The notes below the pieces were generated by a model. That model saw nothing but the letters and a program-made list of their open reading frames with translations. It ran no database searches and was not told the DNA's origin. A DNA stretch of 64,000 bases from Mycolicibacterium aromaticivorans JS19b1 = JCM 16368 (GTDB lineage Bacteria > Actinomycetota > Actinomycetes > Mycobacteriales > Mycobacteriaceae): the NCBI RefSeq assembly GCF_000559085.1, contig NZ_JALN02000001.1, positions 1,054,001 to 1,118,000 of the forward strand. Direction: 5' to 3'. A program made the translations under genes and the position numbers. How positions within the stretch are numbered: the first letter of the stretch is position 1; each line of letters starts with the position of its first letter. Positions 35,542 through 44,622 of this stretch are shown here, piece after piece.

Positions 35542-35583
35542 GCGGGATTGCGATTCAATTCTCGGTGAGGACGCGGATCCCGC
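35542..35583 (+). other. Hairpin in the 3' region after the reverse transcriptase gene
   Basis: GCGGGAT (35542-35548) pairs perfectly with ATCCCGC (35577-35583), enclosing a 28-nt loop. It stands between the RT stop codon (35502) and an intrinsic terminator at 35613. Because several defence RTs use a neighbouring non-coding RNA, this ~110-nt structured stretch is a candidate RNA partner, but it may be only untranslated leader-like sequence. Confidence 0.35.
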
Positions 35584-35612
35584 CAGGTGCGGATTTTTCG
35601 AAGGACCACAGA

Positions 35613-35646
35613 GGCTGCGGCTTTCAGCCCTTCATTTTTTCGTTTT
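35613..35646 (+). terminator. Intrinsic terminator of the membrane protein-RT operon
   Basis: GGCTG (35613-35617) and CAGCC (35625-35629) form a short stem with a 7-nt loop, followed by CTTCATTTTTTCGTTTTT. The two T-runs make it a convincing rho-independent terminator on the plus strand, unusual for this high-GC genome. Confidence 0.65.
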
Positions 35647-35678
35647 TCCCCGCGCCCTCGCCTGCCCGCCGTACGACG

Positions 35679-36197
35679 CTAGCGGGCGCCGCGGCTGCAA
35701 TTGGGGCTGGCGGGCTTGGTCGGCCATGCGCAGACGTCGAGGTAGGTGTTGGTGCTGTAGCCGCCGCCGTCGAACACGCCGTAGGCGCCGCCGTTGGTTC
35801 CGGTATAGGTGGCGCCGCCCCCACCTTGGCCACCTGAGGTGACCATGGTGGTCACGGTCCAGCCCTTCTCTTCCAGCGCTGCCTTGTAGGCCGTCATGAC
35901 ATCGGTAGGCGACCCGTTGACCTGAAAGTACAGGTGGATTCCGCCGTCAGCGATGTTGTCCGGCCCTTTGGTCGTCTGGCTGTTCGCCGGAATCGGCACC
36001 AGTGCGGGCAGCTTGTCGGCGGCCACCGGGGCCGCAGTCGTCGTCGGGCTCGCAGTCGCCGCTGCCGAACTTGCAGTCGTCGCCGCCGAACTCGCGGATG
36101 CCGGTGTCTTGCTGCCGGAGTCGGAGCTGCTACAGGCGGTACCGGTCAGTGCGACCGCCACGGCAACGGCTGCCGCCGCAGAGAATCCACGTCTCAT
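35679..36197 (-). CDS. Putative lipoprotein with Ala/Ser/Thr-rich linker
   Basis: A 172-residue exported protein. MRRGFSAAAAVAVAVALTGTAC ends in a lipobox-like TAC, followed by a low-complexity Ser/Ala/Thr linker (ASSAATTASSAAATASPTTT) and a globular domain with IHLYFQVNGSPTDVMTAYKA, EEKGWTVTTMV and a Gly-rich TYTGTNGGAYGVF. Function unknown; similar small secreted proteins are common in mycobacteria. ATG 36197 is chosen over 36230 to put the signal at the N-terminus. Confidence 0.75.
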   Translation of the reverse strand: MRRGFSAAAAVAVAVALTGTACSSSDSGSKTPASASSAATTASSAAATASPTTTAAPVAADKLPALVPIPANSQTTKGPDNIADGGIHLYFQVNGSPTDVMTAYKAALEEKGWTVTTMVTSGGQGGGGATYTGTNGGAYGVFDGGGYSTNTYLDVCAWPTKPASPNCSRGAR

Positions 36198-36377
36198 CTG
36201 TGCCTCCTGTGTCGGGCGAATCATGCGCACAGTAACCCACCGAGCATGCCCTTGGTTGCGACACGGTCACGGATGCATACCTATCGCTGCAGCGCCGGTC
36301 GCAAACGACACACGGGTCCCTATCGTCACAAAGGCCAACAGACGTCACAGCGACGTCCCGCCTCCGAAAGGTGTGTC

Positions 36378-37769
36378 GTGTCGCCGCGCCCCCGCATCCC
36401 CTCGCTGTCGCTGGCCTCGACACTGGTCGTCGGCCTCTGCGCGGCCACCGGTGTCGCGCCGCCTGCGGCCGCGGATCCGTGTGAGGGCGCATCCGCGGCG
36501 GCGCAGCCCGCCGCCAACCAGGCGTTTCAGATTCCACAGCCGTCGGCGATAGCGCCGTTCGATCGCCCGATCGGTCACAAGCCGGTGGGCGCCAACGACC
36601 AGGCGCCGCTCCCGACATTGGGCAAGATGCTCATCAACGCGTTGATGCCCAACGCGGGACAGGTGCAGAAGCAGGCCGCGGTCGCACCGACACCGAAACC
36701 CGCTCCCGCCCAACCCCAACCGGCTCCCGCGGCAGCGCAACCGGCACCGTCGACCGCACCCCCGGGCACCTCCGTGGTCGGCTGGGTGACCGGACCGGAC
36801 AGCCCGAATCAGACCGTTCAGAAGTTCGCCATCACCGGCACCGATCTCGGAATCATGTGGGACAACGGTGATCCCAGCCATCGTCAGGTCCTGTTGGCGT
36901 TCGGCGACACCAACGGTTTCTGTATGATTCCCGGCAAGCAGTGGCGCTACAACACGCTGATGCGCAGCAGCGACGGATCGCTGTCCAACACCGTCGCGGT
37001 TCCCGACGGCGCCGTCGGGAACAAGTACTCGGGGTCGCCGGTGTGGCGACCCGGCATCGCCAAGCAGGTCATCAACAGCATCAACGGTGCGCCGCAGGAG
37101 ACGGGAATCATCCCGACCTCCGGCATCGCCGTCGGGCCCAACCAGTTCTTGAACTTCATGTCCATCCGGAGCTGGGACAACTACGGCGCATGGACCACGA
37201 ACTACTCGGCGATCGCGACCTCGACCGACAACGGCGAGACCTGGGGTGTGTATCCCGGCACTGTCCGTCAGCCGTCCAACGGCAACGAGAAGTTCCAGAT
37301 GGGTGCGTTCCTCAAGCCCGGCCCCGGCGACCCGTACATCTATTCGTTCGGCACACCCAACGGTCGGAGCGGATCGGCGTACGTGGCGCGGGTGTCACCC
37401 GGGTTGATCCCGGACCTGACGAAGTACGAGTACTGGAATGCCGACAGCAACTCCTGGGTCGCGGGCAGCCCGGCGGCGGCCACCCCCGTGATCCCCGGGC
37501 CGGTCGGCGAGATGTCGGCCCAATTCAACAACTACTTGAAGCAGTACCTGGTGCTGTATTGCAACGGGAACAACGACGTGGTCATGCGGACCGCGCCGGC
37601 ACCGCAGGGGCCGTGGGGACCCGAACAGATGCTGGTGTCGTCGATGCAGATCCCCGGCGGGATCTATGCGCCGTTCCTGCATCCCTGGTCGACAGGCCGC
37701 GAGCTGTACTACAACCTCTCGCTGTGGTCGGCCTACAACGTGATGCTGATGCACACGGTGCTGCCCTAG
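36378..37769 (+). CDS. Secreted DUF4185-domain protein
   Basis: A 463-residue predicted secreted protein. Signal peptide LASTLVVGLCAATGVAPPAAA, then a Pro/Ala-rich spacer (TPKPAPAQPQPAPAAAQPAP) and a beta-propeller-like DUF4185 domain: VLLAFGDTNGFC, YSGSPVWRPG, ATSTDNGETWGVYPG, GPWGPEQMLVSS and APFLHPWSTGRELYYNLS. The fold resembles glycosidase propellers but no catalytic set is certain. GTG 36378 follows GAAAGG at normal spacing; the longer frame upstream is spurious. Confidence 0.85.
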   Translation: MSPRPRIPSLSLASTLVVGLCAATGVAPPAAADPCEGASAAAQPAANQAFQIPQPSAIAPFDRPIGHKPVGANDQAPLPTLGKMLINALMPNAGQVQKQAAVAPTPKPAPAQPQPAPAAAQPAPSTAPPGTSVVGWVTGPDSPNQTVQKFAITGTDLGIMWDNGDPSHRQVLLAFGDTNGFCMIPGKQWRYNTLMRSSDGSLSNTVAVPDGAVGNKYSGSPVWRPGIAKQVINSINGAPQETGIIPTSGIAVGPNQFLNFMSIRSWDNYGAWTTNYSAIATSTDNGETWGVYPGTVRQPSNGNEKFQMGAFLKPGPGDPYIYSFGTPNGRSGSAYVARVSPGLIPDLTKYEYWNADSNSWVAGSPAAATPVIPGPVGEMSAQFNNYLKQYLVLYCNGNNDVVMRTAPAPQGPWGPEQMLVSSMQIPGGIYAPFLHPWSTGRELYYNLSLWSAYNVMLMHTVLP

Positions 37770-37816
37770 ATAGCCCTTACAGCAACCAGAAGTCCCGAAG
37801 GTGGGACACTCACCCC

Positions 37817-38653
37817 ATGGAGCACAGCGACCCGCGCGTCGAGGACTCCATCCCGGCCGAGCCGCTGGATGGAACCGACGCTGAGCAGGCGGCCGAGATT
37901 GTCATCGAGGCCGCCACCCGCAACGCCATGTCGGCCGCCCAGCTGGGGCGCATGCTGGTAGAGGCCGGTCGCAGCGTCAGTGACGAGGACGAACTGCTGT
38001 CGCTGCTGCAGCGCGTCGCCCCGATCGCGCAGGAAGCCATCCAGGGTGCCGATTACACGGGGATCACGATCGACCTGGGCGGGCTGACCTATACCGCGGT
38101 GCACACCGACGAGCGCACCCTGCGTATCGACACCGAGCAGTACGACGCCGGCGAAGGCCCCTGCCTGCATGCCTCACGCACCCGCACCACCGTGCAGCTG
38201 GATTCCGAAGATGCGATGGCCGCGTGGCCGCGCTTCGCGAACGCCGCCCGCGAGGAGGGCATCCACAGCTTCCTGGCGGCACCGCTGTTCACCGACGATC
38301 TGACGCTCGGGTCGTTCAACTTGTACGGCAGGGCCTTTCACGCCTTCGACGGGCTCGACGCCGAGATCCTCGACCTGCTGACCAAAGCGGTGTCCCGGGC
38401 GATCGGGGACTTCGCCCGCTACAAGTCCGCCCGCGACACCGCGGAGTCGATCCAGCGGGTGCTGCAGAGCCGGGCGCCGATCGAGCAGGCCAAGGGCGTG
38501 CTGATGGCCATGCACGGCATCGACGCCGACGCGGCGTTCGACGTGTTGCGCAAGCAGAGCCAGCAGACCAACGTGCCCGTCCGGGTGCTGGCCGTGCAGT
38601 TCCTTGAGCAGGTCGCGGGCAGCAACGGCAACGGCCAGCAGGCCCACAACTAG
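37817..38653 (+). CDS. GAF-ANTAR RNA-binding antitermination regulator
   Basis: A 278-residue cytosolic regulator. The GAF domain spans roughly residues 50-190 (YTGITIDLGGLTYTAVHTD, DAGEGPCLHA, FLAAPLFTDDLTLGSFNLYG); the C-terminal ANTAR domain (about 215-270) reads ESIQRVLQSRAPIEQAKGVLM and GIDADAAFDVLRKQS, with the A-x-G-hydrophobic signature. ANTAR proteins bind hairpin pairs in leader RNAs to prevent termination. ATG 37817 follows the DUF4185 gene by 47 bp. Confidence 0.9.
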   Translation: MEHSDPRVEDSIPAEPLDGTDAEQAAEIVIEAATRNAMSAAQLGRMLVEAGRSVSDEDELLSLLQRVAPIAQEAIQGADYTGITIDLGGLTYTAVHTDERTLRIDTEQYDAGEGPCLHASRTRTTVQLDSEDAMAAWPRFANAAREEGIHSFLAAPLFTDDLTLGSFNLYGRAFHAFDGLDAEILDLLTKAVSRAIGDFARYKSARDTAESIQRVLQSRAPIEQAKGVLMAMHGIDADAAFDVLRKQSQQTNVPVRVLAVQFLEQVAGSNGNGQQAHN

Positions 38654-38665
38654 AAGGTCCCACAA

Positions 38666-40225
38666 CTAGAAGGTATTGACCAACGTCCGGCGCTCGGACA
38701 TTTCCCGCGACATCGTGTAGTGGTGGTAGTGCGTCGCGCATTTGACCACGCTGACGAACATGACACCGGGGTTCGGGCGGCTGCGGAGCATCTTCCACAT
38801 CCGGCGCCGGTAGACCTGGCGTAGCTGCGCGTCGGGAACGTTCTTCATCAGCAGCAGGAACAGTCCGAATGCCCGCGCGGCGTCGAACAGCTGGGCTCGC
38901 CTGCGCCGCCAGGGATGGTGGCGCAGGTACGCATTGCGGGCCCTCCCGAAGTCGAATTCTCTTGTCAGATAGAGATTTTCAAGTCGGTCGAAGTAGAAGT
39001 CGGGATTGTAGAGGTCGCGCATCAGACCGATATAGCCGTCGCGCAACTCGTCTCGGCTCATGTTGAGCGGAATGACGTTGGTGCCGAAGGTTTGCTCGTC
39101 GTCGAGGTCGAGGCGGCCTACACCCTTCAGCCGCGCGTGCAGTGGCGTCTTGGGGATCGCGGCGAGCATCCCCACCATGGCGTGCATGATGTCGGTCTGG
39201 CCGATGAAATCGGCTTGTTCCTTGAAGATTCGGGTGTCGTCGTTGTCGAAGCCGACGATCATGCCGCACCACACTTCCAGCCCGGCGTCTTGCACCTTGC
39301 GGACACGTTCGACGATCGTGCCGCCCTTTTTCACGTTCTGATACTTCTTCGCCTCTTTCAGCGAATCCTCGTTGGGGCTCTCGATCCCGATGAACACCAC
39401 CGTCACATTTGCCGCGACCATCAACTCCATCAGCTCGTCGTCTTCGGCCAGGTTCAGTGACGCCTCGGTGAAGAACTGCAGCGGATATCCTTCGCGCTCC
39501 TGCCACGCGTGGACATCGGCCAGCAGCACCTTCACGGCGGCCTTGTTGCCGATCAGGTTGTCGTCGACGATGAAGCCGATCGACAGACCCGCCGTGCGCA
39601 TCGCTTCCAGCTCGGCGATCACCTGGGCGCTGGTCTTGAGCCGCGGCTTGCGGCCGAAAGTGACGATGATGTCGCAGAACTCGCATTGGAACGGACACCC
39701 GCGGCTGAACTGCACACTGCCGAACACATAGTTCTTGGTCTTCAGTAGGTCGTAGCGCGGCACCGGAACGGTCGTCATGTCGGTGCGCTCAGCCTGCTCG
39801 TAGCGGTACTGGTGGCGGCCGTGCTTCCAGTCATCGAGGAATTGCGGCCACGTGGTCTCGGCCTCGCCGACGAAGATCGCGTCGGCCAGACCGTCGAAGT
39901 AGTCCTCCTGCACGCTGACCCACGGGCCGCCGACGACGACGAACACACCGCGGGCCTTCAGCTCGTTGATGATCTCCAGCATCCGCCGGCGTTGCACGAT
40001 CATGCCGGTGAGCCCGACGATGTCGGCCTGCGCCAGCGTGTCGAAGTCGATCTCCTCGACGTTCTCGTCGACAAGCGTGACGTGATGCTCCGGCGGCGTC
40101 AGGGCGGCCAACAGCGGCAGGCAGGCGGTCGGGACATTGCACTTTTTGCCGAGCAGCGGGAGCGCATGTTCCAAGCCCCAGTACGACACCTCGAAACGCG
40201 GGTTGACGAGGACAATGTTGGCCAT
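38666..40225 (-). CDS. B12-binding domain radical SAM protein
   Basis: A 519-residue cobalamin-dependent radical SAM enzyme. The N-terminal Rossmann domain binds B12 (VDENVEEIDFDTLAQADIVG, VVVGGPWVSVQ). The radical SAM cluster is C177-x3-C181-x2-C184 (SRGCPFQCEFC), followed by FIVDDNLIGNKAAVK and GIESPNEDSLKEAKK. The C-terminal ~150 residues look like the DUF4070 type. ATG 40225 (MANIVLVNPRF) is the true start. This class methylates or rearranges unactivated carbons, often in lipid or natural product pathways; the substrate is unknown. Confidence 0.92.
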   Translation of the reverse strand: MANIVLVNPRFEVSYWGLEHALPLLGKKCNVPTACLPLLAALTPPEHHVTLVDENVEEIDFDTLAQADIVGLTGMIVQRRRMLEIINELKARGVFVVVGGPWVSVQEDYFDGLADAIFVGEAETTWPQFLDDWKHGRHQYRYEQAERTDMTTVPVPRYDLLKTKNYVFGSVQFSRGCPFQCEFCDIIVTFGRKPRLKTSAQVIAELEAMRTAGLSIGFIVDDNLIGNKAAVKVLLADVHAWQEREGYPLQFFTEASLNLAEDDELMELMVAANVTVVFIGIESPNEDSLKEAKKYQNVKKGGTIVERVRKVQDAGLEVWCGMIVGFDNDDTRIFKEQADFIGQTDIMHAMVGMLAAIPKTPLHARLKGVGRLDLDDEQTFGTNVIPLNMSRDELRDGYIGLMRDLYNPDFYFDRLENLYLTREFDFGRARNAYLRHHPWRRRRAQLFDAARAFGLFLLLMKNVPDAQLRQVYRRRMWKMLRSRPNPGVMFVSVVKCATHYHHYTMSREMSERRTLVNTF

Positions 40226-40434
40226 GGTCGTCTGCTCCGAATCGGACTCGTAGACGGTGTCGGCGCTGCTTGCCAAGCCGGAGCCTAGCCAAGACGGCCT
40301 GACCGAACGAGCCATTCACACATAGTCTCCGACGGAACTCGGATCCGAGTTCCTAACCAATTGACGGTAACGCTAAGTATTCGGTTCGGTCACGACCTTC
40401 TCCTCACCCATGCGGATGTGGCACAAACGATGGT

Positions 40435-40704
40435 GTGATCGTTCCCGTGGACGCGGTTGGGCTGATGATCGTGGTGGTCTTGACGACCGCCTCGCTCGCC
40501 GCGGTCTGCGGTTACGTCGCCGGGCTGCGGCGCGAGGCCAACCGGCGCAGCCGGGGGTATTTCGTCCTGGGCGTCCTCGCCGGGTTCATGGGTCACTCGG
40601 CGGTGCGCCGGCGACTGCGGCAGCTTCCGCTGTTCGAGAACCCGGTCACGATCGCGGCGTTGCACCTTCGGCGCACGCTGAGCCGTACCGGTATCGCCCG
40701 TTAG
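40435..40704 (+). CDS. Small single-TM protein
   Basis: An 89-residue protein with one hydrophobic helix near the N-terminus (AVGLMIVVVLTTASLAAVCGYVAG) and a strongly basic C-terminal half (RREANRRSRGYF, HSAVRRRLRQL, HLRRTLSRTGIAR). GTG start. Function unknown. It converges with the SDR gene. Confidence 0.6.
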   Translation: MIVPVDAVGLMIVVVLTTASLAAVCGYVAGLRREANRRSRGYFVLGVLAGFMGHSAVRRRLRQLPLFENPVTIAALHLRRTLSRTGIAR

Positions 40705-40714
40705 CGAGTAGGTC

Positions 40715-42133
40715 TCACCAGTCGCTGGGCGCGTAATTCTTCACGAAACAGCCGTGCAGATCTTCGCCCGCCTCGCCGCGGACGATCGGGTCGTACACCC
40801 GGGCGGCGCCGTCGACGAGGTCGAGCGGCGCATGGAATCCCTCGTCGGCAAGCCGCAGCTTGGTCGGGTGCGGTCGCTCGTCGGTGATCCAGCCCGTATC
40901 GACGGCGGTCATGAGAATGCCGTCCTGCTCCAGCATTTCACCGGCGCTGGTGCGGGTGAGCATGTTCAGAGCGGCCTTCGCCATGTTGGTGTGCGGATGC
41001 CCGGGACCCTTGTACGCGCGGCTGAACTGCCCCTCCATGGCTGAGACGTTCACGACGTATTTCCGGCGGGCCGGTGACGACGCCAGCGCCGGGCGCAGTC
41101 GGCTCACCAGAATGAACGGCGCAGTCTGGTTGCACAACTGAACCTCGAGCAGTTCCATCGCGTCGACTTCGTGCACACGCTGCGTCCAGCTGTTCATCGC
41201 CGCGGTGTCGGGCAGCAGGCCACCCGCGTCGATGGCGATGCCTGCCGCGATCCGCTCGGGTGAGGCGCTGCGCGCGGTGAGGGCTAACTCTGTCAACGCG
41301 TGCGGGCTCTGATGGTCGGCGAGACTGCCGGCGAGCGCCGCAGGATGGGCGTCGCTCACCCGGTCGAAGGTGACCACGTCGACGAGTTCGGGCGCCGGGG
41401 ACCGCTCCGCCTCGACGAGTGCCGCGTACGAGCCGGGGGCTCGGCGCACCGTCTGGGCGGCGTTGTTGATCAGGATGTCCAGCGGACCCTGCGCGGCCAC
41501 GGTGTCCGCGAGCGCGACGACCTGAGCCGGGTCACGCAGGTCGATGCCGACGATGCGCAGCCGGTCGAGCCAGTCGGCGCTGTCGGGCATCGCGGCGAAT
41601 CGGCGCACGGCGTCGTTGGGAAACCGGGTGGTGATGGTGGTGTGGGCCCCGTCGCGCAGCAGCCGCAACGCGATGTACATGCCGATCTTGGCCCGCCCGC
41701 CGGTGAGCAGTGCCCGTCGGCCGGTGAGGTCGGTGCGGGCGTCACGCTTGGCGCGGTTGAGCGCCGCGCACTCCGGGCAGAGCTGGTGATAGAAGGCGTC
41801 GACGACGGTGTGGTGCGTCTTGCAGATGTAGCAGGCCCGAGACCGGAGCAGGGTGCCCGCTGAGGCCCCCGCCGCCGTCGACACCAACGGCAGGCCGGCC
41901 GTCTCGTCGTCGATCCGGCCAGGCGCACCGGTCGCGGTAGCGGCGATGACGGCCCGGTCGGCGGCCGCGACCTCGTCGCGCTTGGCTTTGCGGCGGGCCT
42001 TCCTTACCGATTTGAAGATGCCCGCGGTGGCCCGACGGACGGCAACGGCATCGGGGTGCTCAGGCGGTAGCGACTCGACGTCGGCCAACACCTGCAGGCA
42101 GGTATTCAGCTTGTCCGGGTCGATCGCGTTCAC
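40715..42133 (-). CDS. SDR-fold protein with zinc ribbon and no catalytic Tyr
   Basis: A 472-residue protein. An N-terminal helical region is followed by a zinc ribbon, C101-x2-C104 and C119-x2-C122 (CYICKTHHTV, CPEC). The Rossmann domain has LLTGGRAKIGMYIALRLL (145-158) as a variant dinucleotide loop, DLRDPAQV, and LINNAAQTV. Catalytic Ser364 is in VVNVSAME, but the usual YxxxK reads T382-N-M-A-K386: Lys is kept and Tyr is replaced by Thr. Length is almost twice the classical SDR because of the extension and an insert at ~240-320. It may bind NAD(P) without ordinary dehydrogenase activity. Confidence 0.85.
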   Translation of the reverse strand: MNAIDPDKLNTCLQVLADVESLPPEHPDAVAVRRATAGIFKSVRKARRKAKRDEVAAADRAVIAATATGAPGRIDDETAGLPLVSTAAGASAGTLLRSRACYICKTHHTVVDAFYHQLCPECAALNRAKRDARTDLTGRRALLTGGRAKIGMYIALRLLRDGAHTTITTRFPNDAVRRFAAMPDSADWLDRLRIVGIDLRDPAQVVALADTVAAQGPLDILINNAAQTVRRAPGSYAALVEAERSPAPELVDVVTFDRVSDAHPAALAGSLADHQSPHALTELALTARSASPERIAAGIAIDAGGLLPDTAAMNSWTQRVHEVDAMELLEVQLCNQTAPFILVSRLRPALASSPARRKYVVNVSAMEGQFSRAYKGPGHPHTNMAKAALNMLTRTSAGEMLEQDGILMTAVDTGWITDERPHPTKLRLADEGFHAPLDLVDGAARVYDPIVRGEAGEDLHGCFVKNYAPSDW

Positions 42134-42178
42134 CAGGGAAGAATACGGGGCAATTCGTGCAGGTCCTGCAACGACCGT

Positions 42179-43114
42179 TTACACCAGACCGGTTCCCGTC
42201 GACGGCGAGCTGGGTGCCACTGTCGTCGGGCTGGTCGTGGGGAGCTGCGAGGGATAGCTCGGCACCTCCGCGGGATAGCTGGGCTGCGGCCCCGGTAGCG
42301 AGGCGGCAGGCCCGGAGCCGGGCAGCGGCGCGTACATGGAGTCCGGCCCGTAGGACGTGGTCGGGCCATATCCGGGCGCGCTGCCGTACCCCGGCATGTG
42401 CTGACTGATACCGGCGAGCAGTTTGGCCGCGACGAACGATGCCGCCTGGTTGGTGTAGCCGGGGACGTAGCCTTCGGTGTGCCCGCTCCACTCGTTGCCC
42501 GGGCCCGCATGGCAGATCGGGTCAGCCGGATTACACAGGTCGATGGCTTTGGCGCCGAGCAGAGCGCTCGTGCTTGGCAGCGCTTGGTTCGTGCGGGTCG
42601 CGACATTGCCGAAGGTCGCCACGGCGACCACGTTCTTGGCGTACTCCGGCGGCAGCGAGCTACCCCAGGGGATGCCGCCCACCGGAACGCCGGCGACGAT
42701 GTCGATCACGCTGGCGCCTTGTGAGTATCCGCCGAGGACGATCTTGGTGTCCGGGCAGGACGACACCGTCGATTTGATGTGCGAGATCACGTCGTTGGCG
42801 CCGTCGCCGCCGTGCAGCTGCAGCTTGGTGGCCTTGTAGTTGACCGCGTAGGTGTCGATGTTCAGGCTGGGCGCTTGCTTGCGCAGTGCGTCGACGAGCG
42901 CGTCGCCGACCCGGCCCATCCCGGCAGGCTCGTCGGTGCCGCGGGCGAAGACGACCTCGGCGTCAGCACAGTCGGCAGCCGACGCCAACGGTGTCGCGAC
43001 AGGACCGACGAGCAGTGCGCTCGTGACGAACAACGGCGAAGCAACCAGCCCGACCCAGCGACCGGCTGACCGGTCGCTCCCCACCGGGTGCCTACGCGTG
43101 CAGCGAATAGGCAT
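42179..43114 (-). CDS. Secreted cutinase-family esterase
   Basis: A 311-residue cutinase-like serine esterase (mycobacterial Culp type). A basic N-terminus and hydrophobic signal end at PLASAADC. Catalytic features: [13 protein letters not shown] (nucleophile Ser), the [10 protein letters not shown] loop (Asp) and [11 protein letters not shown] (His), with typical cysteines. The last ~80 residues are a Pro/Tyr/Gly-rich low-complexity tail. Such enzymes act on lipids or cutin-like esters at the cell surface. GTG or ATG at 43114 gives a full-length signal. Confidence 0.9.
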   Translation of the reverse strand: MPIRCTRRHPVGSDRSAGRWVGLVASPLFVTSALLVGPVATPLASAADCADAEVVFARGTDEPAGMGRVGDALVDALRKQAPSLNIDTYAVNYKATKLQLHGGDGANDVISHIKSTVSSCPDTKIVLGGYSQGASVIDIVAGVPVGGIPWGSSLPPEYAKNVVAVATFGNVATRTNQALPSTSALLGAKAIDLCNPADPICHAGPGNEWSGHTEGYVPGYTNQAASFVAAKLLAGISQHMPGYGSAPGYGPTTSYGPDSMYAPLPGSGPAASLPGPQPSYPAEVPSYPSQLPTTSPTTVAPSSPSTGTGLV

Positions 43115-43234
43115 GCTTCAATCTAACCCCTTCGGGAGCTCGATGAGCTGCGAGGGTGTCGCTGTCCTGCCCCGATGAGATATTGACAGCAAAGACAATT
43201 CGATAGAAATTGCGGCCTGACCTGGGCGTCGCCA

Positions 43235-43846
43235 TCAGGCGGACAACCCTTCGACAACGGCCAGCGCGGTCAGGTAGCGGACTTCCTCGGTGGCTGCGCG
43301 ATCGCTGAGGAACTGACCGGAGGCGCCGGCCTGGGCGGCCATCAGCGCGCGGGTGAATGCCTCGGGCGTGACGGTCATCGTCCGTCCGGTCTTGGCGATC
43401 AACGCGACGAAGATCCCCTGCAGGCCTTCACGAAAGCGTTCGACCTGTGCATCCAGGACATGGGCGATCTCGGGCTGATGGGCCGCACGAGCCACCAGGG
43501 CGGCATGCAGGGCGATGCGCGGTTGATCGGCGACGCCCGCCTTCAGCAATTGGCGCACCACGCGGTCGGTTTCGAGAACGCCCTTGGTTCGCAGCAGAGG
43601 CGCGGCCGTATTGCGCAACCGCTCCACGAGCGCGTCATTCTGGTGTTCGTACACCTCGAAGAGCAGGTCCTCCATGGTGTCGTAGCTGGAGTAGAAGGCC
43701 CCACGGGTGTAGCCGGCGGCCCGGCACACCTCCTCGACGGTGAACCAGGTCCGGCCGCTCTCCCGGATGAGTTCGTCGGTGGCCTCGATCAAACGGGCCC
43801 GGGTGTTCGTGCGGCGTCGGGTTGTCCGCGCCTCTGTGACCTTCAC
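43235..43846 (-). CDS. TetR-family regulator of the adjacent ABC/Pip locus
   Basis: A 203-residue TetR repressor from GTG 43846 (VKVTEARTTRRRTNTRARLI). The HTH reads FTVEEVCRAAGYTRGAFYSS; a linker YDTMEDLLFEVYEHQNDALV follows. The open frame extends to 43951 but that would overlap the divergent gene. The 80-bp divergent region contains two CGTATTG repeats 16 bp apart. Probable local repressor of the ABC-like/YhgE genes, and of itself. Confidence 0.88.
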   Translation of the reverse strand: MKVTEARTTRRRTNTRARLIEATDELIRESGRTWFTVEEVCRAAGYTRGAFYSSYDTMEDLLFEVYEHQNDALVERLRNTAAPLLRTKGVLETDRVVRQLLKAGVADQPRIALHAALVARAAHQPEIAHVLDAQVERFREGLQGIFVALIAKTGRTMTVTPEAFTRALMAAQAGASGQFLSDRAATEEVRYLTALAVVEGLSA

Positions 43847-43876
43847 CGCAAATCGCCCTTCAGACTCGATACATTC

Positions 43877-43902
43877 CGTATTGGATGCATATCGTATTGA
43901 AT
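43877..43902. promoter_or_regulatory. Direct repeat CGTATTGRAT in the TetR divergent promoter
   Basis: CGTATTGGAT (43877-43886) and CGTATTGAAT (43893-43902) are spaced 16 bp start to start between the divergent TetR and ABC-like genes. The region is AT-rich compared with its surroundings and is a likely TetR operator overlapping both promoters. Confidence 0.5.
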
Positions 43903-43926
43903 CATGCAGATATCCAGGAGGCAACC

Positions 43927-44619
43927 ATGAGCCGACCCACTGCGGTCCCACCTCAACTGGCGCTTCCCGAGGGCGAGGCGATCATCGTGTCGCGCGGACT
44001 GACGGTCGACGGTGAGCACAGCCCACTGTTCAGCGATGTCGACATGGACCTGGGCCCCGGCCTGCACGCGGTGCACATGCCCGGCGGCCACAGCCAGAAG
44101 GCACTGCTGCTCACCTTGGCCGGCCGGCTCAAGCCGAGCGCAGGCACTGTCGCCGTGTTCGGCGAGACCGCCCCGCGGGCGATCCGCAAGCACTGTGCGA
44201 TCGCGGCCTTCGGCGACATCGACGATCTGGACGAGGCGGTCACCGTGGGAACGGTCGTGGCCGAGCAGCGCCGCTGGCTCGCTCCCCTGTTCCGGCGGGC
44301 GAGTGCCGATGCCGACCGAGACGTACTGGCTTTAGCGTTCGGCGACATCGAACGCCCGAAGCCGACCGACTACATCGGGGGCCTGGGTGACTTGGAGACG
44401 TTCCTGCTGCAGATCGCCCTTGCTTTGCACTCGGACCGGCCGGTGCTGGTGGTCGGTGACCTCGAACAGGTCCGCGACAACGGACGACGGGCGCAAGCGG
44501 TGCAACGCCTCGGCGCCATCGCCGCCGACCGTCTGGTCGTTGTGGGCGTGACGAATTCGCTCGGCGAGGAAGCACCCGAGCATGACGTACACATCCCGAA
44601 CATCGCGGGAAAGGACTAG
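43927..44619 (+). CDS. ABC-ATPase-like protein with degenerate nucleotide-binding motifs
   Basis: A 230-residue protein with the layout of an ABC nucleotide-binding domain, starting at ATG 43927 behind a strong AGGAGG. The expected Walker A GxxGxGKS/T is replaced by P52-GGHSQKA59: Lys58 remains but the preceding Gly and following Ser/Thr are lost. The signature motif is weak (YIGGLGDLETFLLQ) and Walker B is VLVVGDLEQV. It lies 3 bp before the YhgE/Pip gene, so they are one operon and perhaps one complex. ATP hydrolysis is doubtful; it may be a structural partner. Confidence 0.75.
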   Translation: MSRPTAVPPQLALPEGEAIIVSRGLTVDGEHSPLFSDVDMDLGPGLHAVHMPGGHSQKALLLTLAGRLKPSAGTVAVFGETAPRAIRKHCAIAAFGDIDDLDEAVTVGTVVAEQRRWLAPLFRRASADADRDVLALAFGDIERPKPTDYIGGLGDLETFLLQIALALHSDRPVLVVGDLEQVRDNGRRAQAVQRLGAIAADRLVVVGVTNSLGEEAPEHDVHIPNIAGKD

Positions 44620-44622
44620 GAG

